Assembly (NCBI GenBank): GCA_034696485.1
Contig: JAQIWT010001175.1
Location: 1 to 12,076 of the forward strand
Direction of reading: 5' to 3'
Length of the DNA: 12,076 nucleotides
Source of the DNA: Isohypsibius dastychi
Lineage: Eukaryota > Tardigrada > Eutardigrada > Parachela > Isohypsibiidae
Part shown: piece after piece, positions 1-7,899 of the stretch
How the letters are laid out: each line of letters opens with the position of its first letter
Position numbering within the stretch: position 1 is the stretch's first letter
Notes under the pieces: model-generated
Seen by the model: the letters and a program-made list of their open reading frames with translations, nothing else
Told to the model about the DNA's origin: nothing
Databases searched by the model: none
Made by a program: the position numbers and the translations under genes

Positions 1-15
1 TGCATTCCCTCCGTG

Positions 16-31
16 CCCCCCCCCCCCCCCC
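16..31. repeat. poly-C homopolymer run
   Basis: An uninterrupted run of 16 C, followed by G and four more C. It lies just outside the recognisable start of the left duplication copy, and its right counterpart has no such run. Homopolymers of this length vary by slippage and are often miscounted in assemblies, so the exact length is unreliable. Confidence 0.9.
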
Positions 32-1138
32 GCCCCGAAACTTACGCTGTGGGAACGAAAAACTTAACTTCCGATTCCGATTGTAAACAATTCATGGAAA
101 AACGAATGTCAAGTCGAATAAAACATTCAACGAATGCTAGACATTCTATGCGGCGTAACTTACCGAGTTATCAGGAAATTGCACGGATTGTCAACATACG
201 TAGCGTCCATCCCATGTTTTACAAATACGGTTCTGCATTCCGAAGTCTTGAAAGTGACATGAACACGTTAGCCAATGCCGAGCAAGATTCCAGATCACAA
301 GTTAAAGTTCCCATGAAATGTTGGTTCAGTTACGAATGAAAATGTCAAGAGTGCTTTCGAAAATAAAACAATCGGCTCACTTTACTGCGACATGATACTA
401 TGAACTGTTCAAGTTGCCAGGCAATGATTTTCGATTCGTGGAATCGAAGCGCACGTTTATTAGCGGCAGACAGGCAGACATTCGTTCTGTCCCTGCAACT
501 CAGATGTCGCACGGATCTGTTTTGATTGGACCGATACTTTTGTTTTGAGTAAGGTATTTGACCACCTTATTGGCAAAGTTCCGCTTGTGACGGAGATGAA
601 ATTTAACACGGAGATGATGTACAGTTTTCTAGAATGCCAATGAGAAGACCAGATAATTTGTAGGTAATAAATTTTCTTCAACCGGGCATCTGGTATTGAC
701 TACAGTACAACGTTGTGTCAGTCATCATGACATTTCTTTGGTGGATTCCAATGAGAAACAACTATGTTCAAACTTCAGCGGATGATCTAGTTTGGTTTCA
801 TACTTTCCGGCCCAAACAACATACACCGAACAAGTCCCGGGCAAGGGTTGCTCAAGCAGAATAAGCTCTATCTTCAGATGTAAATTTCGCCCGGTCTCAA
901 TATACTATTTCACTTGAATTCCGTGAAGGCAAGGCACCGAATCTTCTCGGAAACAGAAAAGTATACGGAATTGTTGAGGAATGCAGATATTCATTTTTAA
1001 AGGGTTATTATGTTTTAACAATATCAGGAAGGATTTTGAGAGGAATATTTTGTTGCTAATCGGGAGATGACGCTCCAGCCTGCACACCCAAACAGCAGAA
1101 TTGGATGCGTTGAAACGGCATGGGTGACGCGCTATTCT

Positions 1139-1430
1139 TCAAGTAGCACAACCAACGCCCGCATTCCAACAGGTGTTCTGCAATAAGGGAGAAGTATAAC
1201 TAACCTCAAAAGAGGGTAGGACAGGCAAATGAGTGAAATCTGACCTTCTCACACGTCCCGACTGAAGTTGTAAAAACCAGAGTAAGGCTACAAGTAGTCC
1301 CAGGACAGCATTCGGTACTACCAGTAAACTCACAGGTCGATCCTAAAGCTTCACAGCCAGTGACGAGCTGGCGGTTGAGCAAAGTGGAAACAACGAACAT
1401 CGCGATGAAGAACACCTTTGACATCTTCAT
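1139..1430 (-). CDS. secreted eight-cysteine, knottin-like peptide (copy 1)
   Basis: Two-exon minus-strand gene. Exon 1 is 1430-1245, the intron is 1244-1178 (67 bp, donor GTCAGA, acceptor TTATTGCAG, phase 0) and exon 2 is 1177-1139, ending in TGA; the product is 74 residues. Residues 1-25 form a signal peptide: Met and Lys, then a hydrophobic stretch (VFFIAMFVVSTLL), with likely cleavage just before the first Cys. The mature part has eight cysteines spaced C-x6-C-x7-CC-x4-C-x12-C-x4-C-x6-C. The first six fit the inhibitor-cystine-knot spacing, and exon 2 supplies the last pair. The paralogue at 11510-11804 keeps every cysteine and the intron. The first ATG is at 1430, but the Met at 1424 is the one aligned in the paralogue and is probably the start. 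Retaining the intron would replace the last two cysteines with an unrelated tail. The function is unknown: such peptides can be antimicrobial, protease-inhibiting, structural or toxin-like, and nothing here decides. Confidence 0.77.
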
Positions 1431-1534
1431 AGGGGGTTAAAAACCGCACGGAGATGAATGAATCTCTGTCTGGAACGTCGAAAACCTATCCGACACTTGA
1501 ATTGCGTAAACGAATTGCATACGTTCGGAATTTT

Positions 1535-1543
1535 TATTTTATA
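1535..1543 (-). promoter_or_regulatory. TATA box of cysteine-rich gene copy 1
   Basis: On the minus strand this reads TATAAAATA, continuing into an A-rich run. It ends 111 nt upstream of the conserved Met codon (1424). The second copy has the same box at exactly the same spacing (11903-11911) although the sequence between has diverged. This predicts transcription starting near 1505-1515 and a 5' leader of roughly 80-90 nt. Confidence 0.55.
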
Positions 1544-1715
1544 GGGTCATTGCCGCTAGAGTTGAGTGGTCGCAGAGAAGGACAAACGATTAGGTGTTTG
1601 CGTACACAGCTTTTACAGAGAAGGAAATCTTGTAAATACAGCTGGACAGACTAAGGTTTCCGCACTACCGAATAGCTTTTTTTAGATTATACCAAACATG
1701 GTCAGCACTTTCTCG

Positions 1716-2376
1716 AACTAATCAGCTACTCCACTTAGCTCCAATACAGTGCAGGTTATTACTTATTTCACATGACTGCCAGGTCTCAACAGCAAAGTGA
1801 GTGGAACAGGTTTGAGTGTCTGGAAATCGATCTTTTCCCAGAGTTTTCATGATACTGTACGCTCGTCAAGAATGTTGAGATGTAATAGCTGGGTAACTGC
1901 GATTGTACTCTTCGACATCCGAATTCACAGTACGCAACATTCGGAGCTATCTCACATACCATCATCACTTGATATGAAACTTCCACAAGACACATCCTAG
2001 AACTGACTCCTTAAGCCACGCCAAGTTTTCGTAATAGAGCTCCGCTGATATTGGGTTTCGCAGTCAGGAGCTTTGGTTTTGGTTGAGCTTGAAGCCGAGA
2101 AGTTTCGTAGTGTAGATTTTCGTGGTCAGGTTGTTTTGGGTTCTGTAGTTTTCTGCAGTTTCTTGCCAACTCGTGATTGTTTAGTGTGCTATCAGTTTTG
2201 AGTACAGGGTGTTTCACATGCAGAGTTTGCTTAATTACCAGAAGTTCTCAACACCCTGAGCTGTCTACTACGAAACTGCTGGCAACAAATTATTGTTAGT
2301 GCGGATGATAGCAAACAATTAAAACCAGGAAAATATATTGTTAAATGGGCTGCGGGTGGCCAAAAACCTGGGTGAA
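1716..2376. other. intergenic stretch, no gene recognised
   Basis: No convincing ORF, tRNA or transposon end was seen. The + strand is markedly G/T-rich between about 2060 and 2200, with recurring GGTTTTGG/GTTTTGGG-like words. Short ORFs on both strands here show no family resemblance and no splice-linked partners. Confidence 0.5.
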
Positions 2377-2649
2377 ATGGTTTTCAAACACAAAGGAATT
2401 CCCATTAATATGTTGAGTGAGGAGATTTTTGAGTGTGAGATGCTGGAGTGCATGGTGAAAGATCATGCGTACGTTGAAACCATATGTGACCCCCGGCGGA
2501 TTTTTCGTGTAAAAGGCGACTGGATCGTGTTCTTAAAAGAATCCTCGAAGCTTTTTTGCTTCATCTTTGACAAGCGTGTGGTTGTGGAGAATCACAAGAC
2601 CTTGCCTTATGGTTTCTCTCTCATGTGGAGAGTGGGAGTGACCAATTGA
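2377..2649 (+). CDS. unrecognised ORF or exon (90 residues)
   Basis: The frame is open from 2323 (stop TAA at 2320-2322) to TGA at 2647-2649; the first in-frame ATG is at 2377. The product is mixed hydrophobic and charged. Its composition looks protein-like: a possible helix with acidic and Met residues (MLSEEIFECEMLECMVKD), then alternating stretches that could be beta strands (RIFRVKGDWIVFLKESS and LFCFIFDKRVVVEN). There is no signal peptide. A possible 3' splice site (AAAACCAG) at 2321-2328 would make the open stretch the last exon of a longer gene, but I found no upstream exon. It may also be a fossil fragment of a mobile element. I do not recognise the family. Confidence 0.3.
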   Translation: MVFKHKGIPINMLSEEIFECEMLECMVKDHAYVETICDPRRIFRVKGDWIVFLKESSKLFCFIFDKRVVVENHKTLPYGFSLMWRVGVTN

Positions 2650-3600
2650 CTAAATGGTCATTTCGCTGTTAGATTATTTGTAATATTGCACAGCACATCT
2701 GTATGAATGTTATGAAACCTTCTCAGCATCCTCTCCAAAAAGCTCGAAATGAATCCATAGGTTGCAAGTTCGGGGCGAAATAAGTTACGTTGTATTTGTA
2801 AACCTGTTTGCCGTAAATATACAAAATGTGAAACTGCGATGGACAACCTTGACAAACATCCATCTTAGATATGCATATCTTTGCTATATAGCAAAATCAG
2901 ATTCCCCTCTTGTCAACCAAGTGCCAAACTCAGTCTCCCATCAAAAAAGAAAATTACTCTTCATTTAATCAATCGCCTCAAGAAAAATATCTTGTTCAAG
3001 TCAGACGGGATTCTAGGCGTATTTCAGAATTGATCCGGGAGTCTAGACTAATTTGTTTTCTAAGATTGGGTGATCAAACGAGCAGATCAGTGCACCCCTG
3101 ATCTAAGAGGCTACCGCAAACGCAAAACTGAATCTGAGAGAAAACTGAAATCAAACTCTCGTTTTATTTCCGAATCATTCAAAACATTACCGGAGAAAAG
3201 CATGAAGAACAAGGAATTCCCCGCTTCAAGAATGTTCATTATTTTCCGCTGTAAATCGAAGGATCCATATTCGATCGGCCTTTGGGTGGCCCATGCTGCA
3301 AGTTGACAACACTCAGCATATATTGTGTTCACACGTTACTGGTGAAAGTCAGTCTGGACAACCAAGGTTATCTTCAGTAAATATATATAGGCCAATATCA
3401 CAAATTTAACCAAGACAATGAAACCGATCGGCAAATCGCACTTAGAAGAGGTTCATATTTGACATCACTACGGTGTTAGCCAGTTCGTTTTGTTTCCGTT
3501 CATTGCGTATTGAGCAGCCCACTGGGAACCTAGGAAGAAATATGTAATTTGTTTGCGAACTCAGACAGCTCGGTAACCCGAAGTCCGGTTCCTTTCAACC
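2650..3600. other. intergenic stretch, no gene recognised
   Basis: Several overlapping short ORFs occur in all frames (for example around 2910-3306), but they are basic, low in typical domain signatures and without splice context. An AT-rich patch with TATATATA lies at about 3380-3390. No repeats longer than about 12 bp were seen. Confidence 0.45.
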
Positions 3601-3605
3601 GTCAA

Positions 3606-3894
3606 CCAATCGCAGCGTTGACCATCAAATAAGAGACGGAGAGAGAGTGCTCCTATAATCGTGAGAAAAGTGCTGTTTATTCGACTGAAATATCAATCTG
3701 ATCAGCAAACAACACACAGTGTAATCAACAGGGAAAGCCAACGAAAACATTTTCCCTCAGAACCAATTTCGTTCTTATACACTTGTTTTACTTCGCAAGC
3801 TAAATTACTTTAGCACTGGTAACTTTAGCGCAGGTCAAACTTCGCATACCGCTGACTTTTCTGAACAGAACCATCCAAACCACAGCCACTCAAA
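3606..3894 (+). promoter_or_regulatory. probable promoter and 5' leader of the membrane-protein gene
   Basis: A CCAAT pentamer sits at 3606-3610, followed by a purine-rich run (GAGACGGAGAGAGAG, about 3631-3645). No strong TATA box precedes the ATG at 3895. A short perfect hairpin (GCTAAA-TTAC-TTTAGC) lies at 3799-3814 in the presumed leader. The start context TCAAAATGA, with A at -3, suits an animal start codon. This is a positional assignment, and the transcription start is unknown. Confidence 0.25.
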
Positions 3895-5180
3895 ATGAGC
3901 ACCGAAGTGCCGAATACGACCGATCCCGGCCAGGAATCTTGTGATCTGGCTTTTTCGCAATGTCGGCTACGTTGTATTTTTTGGCCGATTCATGTCTTGG
4001 GAGCGGTATGTAAGCAGTGTTCTAGTGGTAGAATTCACGGTGACAGTTCTAGGGGTGTTTCGTCACATCCATCAATTTGAGCTCGAACACTAGTGACCAG
4101 GATCACGTAAAGCTGCTGCACTGGCACGATGTTTTTGCTGGTTTTGCCATTTATGCAGTTGTGGTAGCTTCCTGTTGCCCATGTGCCTTAAAAGCACCGA
4201 GGATCACCGAAACGGTAACATACCAGTCCTATATTTTGAGGCCAGCCTTTTTTGGACGATCTTACTGGGAGGATAACGGCACATTTACGAGAACTCATTA
4301 CGATTACAAGTGCATGGACTATGTGAGCCAAGTGGTGGTGCAAAACAAAAACGCTCTTCAGTCAAGTAAGGTGTTCTGTTTTCAGATCAGAATGCCCTTG
4401 CGGTTTCTCGCCGCTCTCAGCTTGGGATTTCCTATCACCTCCATCGTAATATTGGCGACACCATCCATTGCGGCTGGGGCTTATGCATCAGCGGTTAGTT
4501 GATTATCAACAAGCAGTGTTGACAATTATATTTGAAAACTAAGTTTTATGCGAATGCTCATTTCGAGTGAAAACATGATAAAATGACGTCAGACTCTTTC
4601 ATTCCACTCAGTGAGGGTTCAAGACATGTTGTGTGTAGTTCTGCCTAAAATCAGACTCAGGATGTAAGCGAGTAATGTGGTAAAAACGAGCCCATTTCAA
4701 GCGTAACTGAAGGGAAGTGGAATTTTCAAATGATGTGAGCTAAGATAGCACGACGATACTGTACCTTTAAATTCGGGTTAAAAATAGATTGAGAATGATT
4801 TTCTTTGTGTGACGAAGTTGCCCAGCGCCTACACCTTTTCGAAATTTTGACTATATATGCCTGGAGTGTAACTGTTTTTTTAAGTCCCCGTTTTCTTGAA
4901 TCCGGGGTTCAGAAACCATGTTTTCTTGATCCCACCCGTTTTTTTGAACCGCTTCACAAACCCCCTTTCTGAAACCTTACGGTTCACAAAGCCCGTTTTC
5001 GACTGGTGTAAGAATGGATCACATTTGTTATGGCTGGTGTTTCAGGTTCTTGCCCTCGTCGCCATGACAGTCTACCCCATTACTGTGGTTGTCGTTGGCA
5101 AAGTGCTGGAGAAGAAGGGGAAGATGAAGAGCAGTACAACCATTTCTCCAAATCCGGATACAACAGAAAATTATGTCTAG
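3895..5180 (+). CDS. multi-span membrane protein, possibly claudin/PMP22-like
   Basis: Three-exon model, all introns phase 0. Exon 1 is 3895-4005 (donor GTATGT), exon 2 is 4101-4493 (acceptor GTGACCAG, donor GTTAGT) and exon 3 is 5046-5180 (acceptor GGTGTTTCAG); the product is 212 residues. Hydrophobic segments lie at about 48-67, 134-157 and 160-187; residues 28-37 are a shorter hydrophobic patch. A roughly 65-residue loop (68-133) carries an N-glycosylation sequon, Asn-Gly-Thr, at 96-98 and a Cys at 108. The tail is basic (KVLEKKGKMK) and ends in Tyr-Val. Overall length, an ALQSSK motif before the second hydrophobic segment and the Tyr-Val end recall claudins, whose tails bind PDZ domains. 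Against this, only three full membrane spans are clear, and the claudin W-x2-C core is not evident. The first acceptor lacks a good pyrimidine tract, so the exon 1/2 junction is the weakest part. The better-looking acceptor at 4156-4158 leads to an immediate stop. It would act at the plasma membrane. Confidence 0.6.
4883..5005. repeat. degenerate short repeat inside intron 2
   Basis: Imperfect copies of a roughly 25-30 nt motif, CCCGTTTT-C/T-TTGAA-CCG followed by GTTCA-C/G-AAA, recur three to four times (4886-4902, 4918-4930, 4937-4953, 4992-5003). Partial inverted copies make the block quasi-palindromic (TTTTGAACCG against CGGTTCACAAAG). It lies within the 552-bp second intron of the membrane-protein gene, about 40 bp before the acceptor. 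Confidence 0.5.
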
Positions 5181-5637
5181 AAGCCGTATATCCAGAAGCC
5201 GTGTAACATCGAAACGTACAAATGGCGGACAGGCTGTCAGTGACCATCACTGATTTGGATTGTTTTAAAGTGTGCTTTGAATGTTTCACAGGAAGATTCA
5301 CAGCCACTGCATATCCTCGAAAATGAGTATGGTTGTGAGCAGAATCTTAAGATTACGTGTTACTGGAGAACTGTAAAATCAAAACTGTAAAACATAGAAA
5401 TTTAGTTGTCAAATGGCATCTATCACCGAGCGATTCTGGTCAGCTTTTATTTAATCGGTCGCTTCCGACATTGCGGACAGGTCACCGATTTCTGCAGCCA
5501 TAGCATCAAGCAAGCTCGATGGAAAATATGTTTGCAGTTCAACGTCTTCATTTCATTATCCACAAAAACATCAGCTTTCATACATAAAAAACAGATCCAG
5601 TTCATCCCGGTTTGGGGATCCGGGAAATGTTGTAGAT
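5181..5637. other. 3' flank of the membrane-protein gene, no gene recognised
   Basis: Begins with a short duplicated AGAAGCCGT (about 5181 and 5197). No canonical AATAAA poly(A) signal follows the TAG at 5178-5180 within this stretch, so the 3' end of the transcript cannot be placed. The ORF at 5406-5774 is low-complexity and runs into the palindromic element, so it is not considered a gene. Confidence 0.45.
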
Positions 5638-5899
5638 CATTTCATCGAAACCAAAAAAGTTGGACTTTGTTGAAACGTTTCAAGCATTCACTGAAATGCT
5701 ATCTAAGAATTTTGACTTTGTTGAAACGTTTCAAGCATTCACTGAAATGCCATCTAATAATTTCATCAAAATAAAAAAATCGCGTAAATGCATTTCACGC
5801 GAAAATTTTCATCTTGATGAAATTATGGCTTAAATGGAATTTCAGTAAAATGCTTGAAACGTTCCAACAGAATCAAACGTTTTTGGTTACGATGAAATG
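5638..5899. repeat. palindromic foldback element A
   Basis: A long inverted repeat centred near 5789. The ends are CATTTCATCG (5638-5647) and its exact complement CGATGAAATG (5890-5899). Inward, the arms pair through ACCAAAAA-GTTGGA and GAAACGTTTCAAGCATT-ACTGAAAT-CCAT to ATAATTTCATCA. The tip is the near-perfect palindrome CGCGTAAATGCATTTCACGCG at about 5780-5800. The left arm is longer because one 51-bp segment is tandemly duplicated. The architecture suggests a foldback-type or MITE-like non-autonomous element, but I cannot identify a target-site duplication. Confidence 0.7.
5663..5764. repeat. 51-bp tandem duplication within element A
   Basis: Two direct units, 5663-5713 and 5714-5764, share GACTTTGTTGAAACG followed by TTTCAAGCATTCACTGAAATG without mismatch and differ only at the 3' edge. 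The opposite arm has a single counterpart, so the duplication arose after the palindrome formed. Confidence 0.85.
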
Positions 5900-5904
5900 T
5901 TCTG

Positions 5905-6314
5905 ACAAGCAAGGTGCCCGTCGCCAACAATGGTTAACAAATAAGCCTTGAGTACCACAATGTAGAACAGCCACCGAAGAATATTATCAGCGACTTTTTT
6001 CAGGCAGAATAAATTCCCAGCATCAGTTATGAATTTTTGAAAAAGGACCTTTTTCGGGGTTATCGGCACCATCGACACGCAAGTGACGTCAGTCAGTACG
6101 AGCCAAGGCAAGATGACTTGTTATCAGGTAACAGAGGGTAGCGTCACTCGTGCCACTGACTCCGAAAAATTCGCTTTTTCAAAAGTTCATAACCGATGCT
6201 GGAAATTTTTTCTGCCTAAAAAAAGTCGCTGGTAATATTCTTCAGTGATTGTTTCACATTGTGGTACTCAAGGCTTGTTTTTTAACCATTGTTGGCGATG
6301 GGCACCTTGCTTGT
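5905..6314. repeat. palindromic element B with ~175-bp arms
   Basis: The left arm, 5905-6088, pairs with the right arm, 6142-6314, around a spacer of about 53 bp. Landmarks in the left arm and in the complement of the right arm are ACAAGCAAGGTGCCC, GCCAACAATGGTTAA, GCCTTGAGTACCACAATGT, GAAGAATATTA-CAGCGACTTTTTT and TTTTGAAAAAG. The arms are mostly matching, with scattered substitutions. Outward pairing may continue weakly into element A on the left and to about 6350 on the right, so A and B could be parts of one larger foldback structure. ORFs inside it are mirror images of each other and not considered coding. Confidence 0.8.
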
Positions 6315-6412
6315 GAATCGTTTCGGTGATGACGTTCGGGTAAAACATTCCAAGCTCGTTCATTGTAGTGTAAAATGTTGCGGTCGTCATTTCACCTACT
6401 TTCACCTACTAC

Positions 6413-6675
6413 CATTCTTTCAAATATCTGGAGAATTACTGTTCAAGCTAGTTCACTTTCGGTAGCCAAAGCTAACTGAAAACTGTTATGTAACGGTTTC
6501 TATCAGTTCAAAATAAGATGTATCATTCTCTCAAATAGCCGGTTAAATTGCTGTTCAAAACAGTTCACTTTCGGTGGCCATAGCTTACAGAGAACTGTTA
6601 AACAACGGTTTCTATCAGTCCGAAATAAGGTCTATCATTCTCTCAAATAACTGGTTGAATCAATGTTCATTCCAG
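6413..6675. repeat. 111-112 bp tandem repeat, about 2.3 units
   Basis: Units begin at CATTCT in 6413, 6524 and 6636; the third is truncated near 6675. Shared blocks are CTCAAATA, AGTTCACTTTCGGT-GCCA, AACTGTTA and AACGGTTTCTATCAGT. Just before it, TTTCACCTAC is itself repeated twice (about 6390-6409). The function is unknown. The unit directly precedes the region upstream of the SAHS-like gene. Confidence 0.8.
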
Positions 6676-6877
6676 ACTACTAACATTATCACAACCGTAC
6701 TGAAGGCTGTCTGATATACATCTTGTCCAGGTCCAGATAAGACCACCGTCAGTCCAAGACGGGTTTTGAAACTGTGCTGCTTTCGGTTTCAAATAACCTC
6801 ACTTAAAATTCCAAAAAAATCTACAATCCGGTTACATATATGCTCATTCAAGGTTATTTGACTAGGCAATTCCCGGA

Positions 6878-6885
6878 TATAAAAA
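6878..6885 (+). promoter_or_regulatory. candidate TATA box upstream of the SAHS-like gene
   Basis: TATAAAAA sits within CCGGATATAAAAACCGG, 45 nt upstream of a tandem pair of ATGs (6923, 6926). This is close to the spacing expected for a TATA box, a start site about 30 nt downstream and a very short leader. Its relevance depends on whether the damaged 5' exon described next is real. Confidence 0.35.
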
Positions 6886-6922
6886 CCGGCTAAAAACAGG
6901 ACAGTGGCAAAAAAAGGACAGA

Positions 6923-7012
6923 ATGATGATTACTGGGGTCTTTGCCCTGACTTGATTTTGGCCTGTATCTACTACATTTTAATTGACTGGGAGCGTATCA
7001 GTGAATGTCGTA
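6923..7012 (+). pseudogene. possible degenerate 5' exon of the SAHS-like gene
   Basis: Two ATGs at 6923 and 6926 open a frame reading MMITGVFALT that resembles the start of a signal peptide but stops at once (TGA, 6953-6955). A different frame then reads on with a hydrophobic stretch (LILACIYYILI) and Asp-Trp-Glu to a strong donor, GTGAGT, at 7013. Splicing to the acceptor at 7053 removes a 41-bp intron and joins in phase 1, which is exactly the phase the next exon needs. That coincidence, plus the TATA box, suggests an original signal-peptide exon broken by a frameshift. It also appears shorter than the family's usual N-terminal region. Chance agreement is still possible. Confidence 0.25.
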
Positions 7013-7053
7013 GTGAGTTTTAATTATCAGGTTGGGCATCTTCTGATTTGCAG

Positions 7054-7548
7054 AAGTTCCAATGGCCCAACACGGAAACGATGAAGTATTTCACAAACTG
7101 TGGAAAGAAAGTCGCAATTCCAAGAATGGATCAGTAGAACATTTTCATCACAGAATCTCCGTTCCCAGCAAGAACTACACGAACGAAGTTCAATTCAAGC
7201 TGGGCGAAGAAGGAACATCCAATATCAACAACACTGAGTTCAAAGTTCGTGACCTCTAGCCTTGTTGTTGGCTATTTCAAAGGTCTCCATCATCTAACCC
7301 TGTTTTTACCCAGTACAAGTACACTGAGGAAGCCGATGGTCTCCACACCACATTCACAATTCCATCGAGAAACAAAATTATCAACGATGTCTATAAGGTC
7401 AAAAATGACGAACTTGAGAAGGTGAATTCATCCGAAACATCAGTACTGTATTAATGAGCGGTTTGCAACTGAGTCCTGTTTCCTGCAGATATATACGGTT
7501 GATGACGTCGTCGCAAAGAAATGGTACTCCCGAGAGACGAACGCATAA
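7054..7548 (+). CDS. SAHS-like (FABP-fold) secreted heat-soluble protein, 5' incomplete
   Basis: Three exons: 7054-7244 (entered in phase 1, donor GTTCGT), 7314-7421 (acceptor TTTTTACCCAG, donor GTGAAT) and 7489-7548 (acceptor TTTCCTGCAG, stop TAA). They give 118 continuous residues. The internal introns are phase 0, 69 and 67 bp. The product is hydrophilic and Lys/Glu/Asn-rich, and alternates into beta strands: an NYTNEVQFKLGEEG segment, YKYTEEADGLHTTFTIPS, YKVKNDELEK and a closing VVAKKWYSR. This is the C-terminal two thirds of a fatty-acid-binding-protein-type barrel, and the wording is closest to tardigrade SAHS proteins. In that family the products are secreted and stay soluble on heating; they are proposed to protect cells during desiccation. 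The signal peptide and first strand, roughly 45 residues, are missing. The only 5' exon candidate, 6923-7012, is frame-disrupted. The first Met inside the exon (7062) would give a cytosolic, truncated barrel. This may therefore be a pseudogene. Confidence 0.7.
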
Positions 7549-7692
7549 GCAAAAAGAAATCCCACGTTGGAAAACTTGTAAAAACATGTCCCGTCCTTTG
7601 GTCAAATTTGTGTTATCGTGTTGTTGGATGTTCAAAATTTATCGGTTCTCCATATAAAAAAGAATATTCAATATTGAATCAGAAGCCTTCCT
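7549..7692. other. 3' flank of the SAHS-like gene
   Basis: No canonical AATAAA occurs. It contains a perfect 14-bp palindrome ATTCAATATTGAAT at 7666-7679. The ORFs that run through here in other frames overlap the last SAHS-like exon and are shadows. Confidence 0.4.
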
Positions 7693-7899
7693 GTGGTGTC
7701 TTCTACACAACGCCATAATCCACACCCTGAAACAGCTGTGAAACTTAACACCAGTCAGCTGGCTCCCATATGCGGAGGGTACGTCTGGGATGAAGTTCCC
7801 AAACAGCTGAACAATACCGAGACGATCGTTTTGATACATGAAGAAACGCCTCGGTCGGTGTTCAAAAACCAGCTGTTAGTATTCCGTTATTTACGATAA
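7693..7899 (+). pseudogene. possible C-terminal remnant of a LINE reverse transcriptase ORF
   Basis: The frame ending in TAA at 7897-7899 reads YVWDEVPKQLNN, then about 14 residues, then SVFKNQLLVFRYLR. Many non-LTR retrotransposon ORF2 proteins end with a W-N-x-L-P-x-x-[IL]-[KR]-N stretch followed shortly by F-K-x-x-L-x-x-[YF]-L and a stop, which this resembles. No reverse transcriptase core, poly(A) tail or upstream element sequence is visible, so at most it is a 5'-truncated, decayed scrap. There is no better explanation for the run, but the match is by memory of a motif only. Confidence 0.25.

Larger units (their letters stand above)
106..1715. repeat. segmental duplication, left copy
   Basis: Direct-orientation homology to 9970-12076. 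Clear similarity starts at the shared AAGTCGAA (111 here, 9973 there) and runs through long near-identical blocks. Examples are 163-180 (CTTACCGAGTTATCAGG), 205-240, 275-330, 463-500, the cysteine-rich gene at 1139-1430, its promoter at 1535-1543, and the CCGCACTA-CGAATAGCTT block near 1660-1680. By eye most blocks are roughly 80-90% identical, with many small indels. This copy keeps about 22 bp around 928-950 that the other lacks, and it lacks the 465-bp insertion found at 10318-10782. Homology fades after about 1715, which corresponds to the right end of the window, so the true boundary of the unit is not visible. Confidence 0.9.

Noticed and set aside
13-339. 108-residue + strand ORF at the left end
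   Set aside because: It begins in the poly-C run, and the duplicate region (9970-10200) does not keep the frame. Small indels between the copies shift it, as expected for non-coding DNA.
4141-4158. Attractive acceptor (pyrimidine-rich, TTTATGCAG) for exon 2 of the membrane-protein gene
   Set aside because: With the phase-0 donor at 4006 it reaches TAG at the third codon; the weaker acceptor at 4100 keeps the frame.
5887-6111. 74-residue minus-strand ORF
   Set aside because: Lies in one arm of palindrome B. The frame arises from the repeat and is not kept in the other arm.
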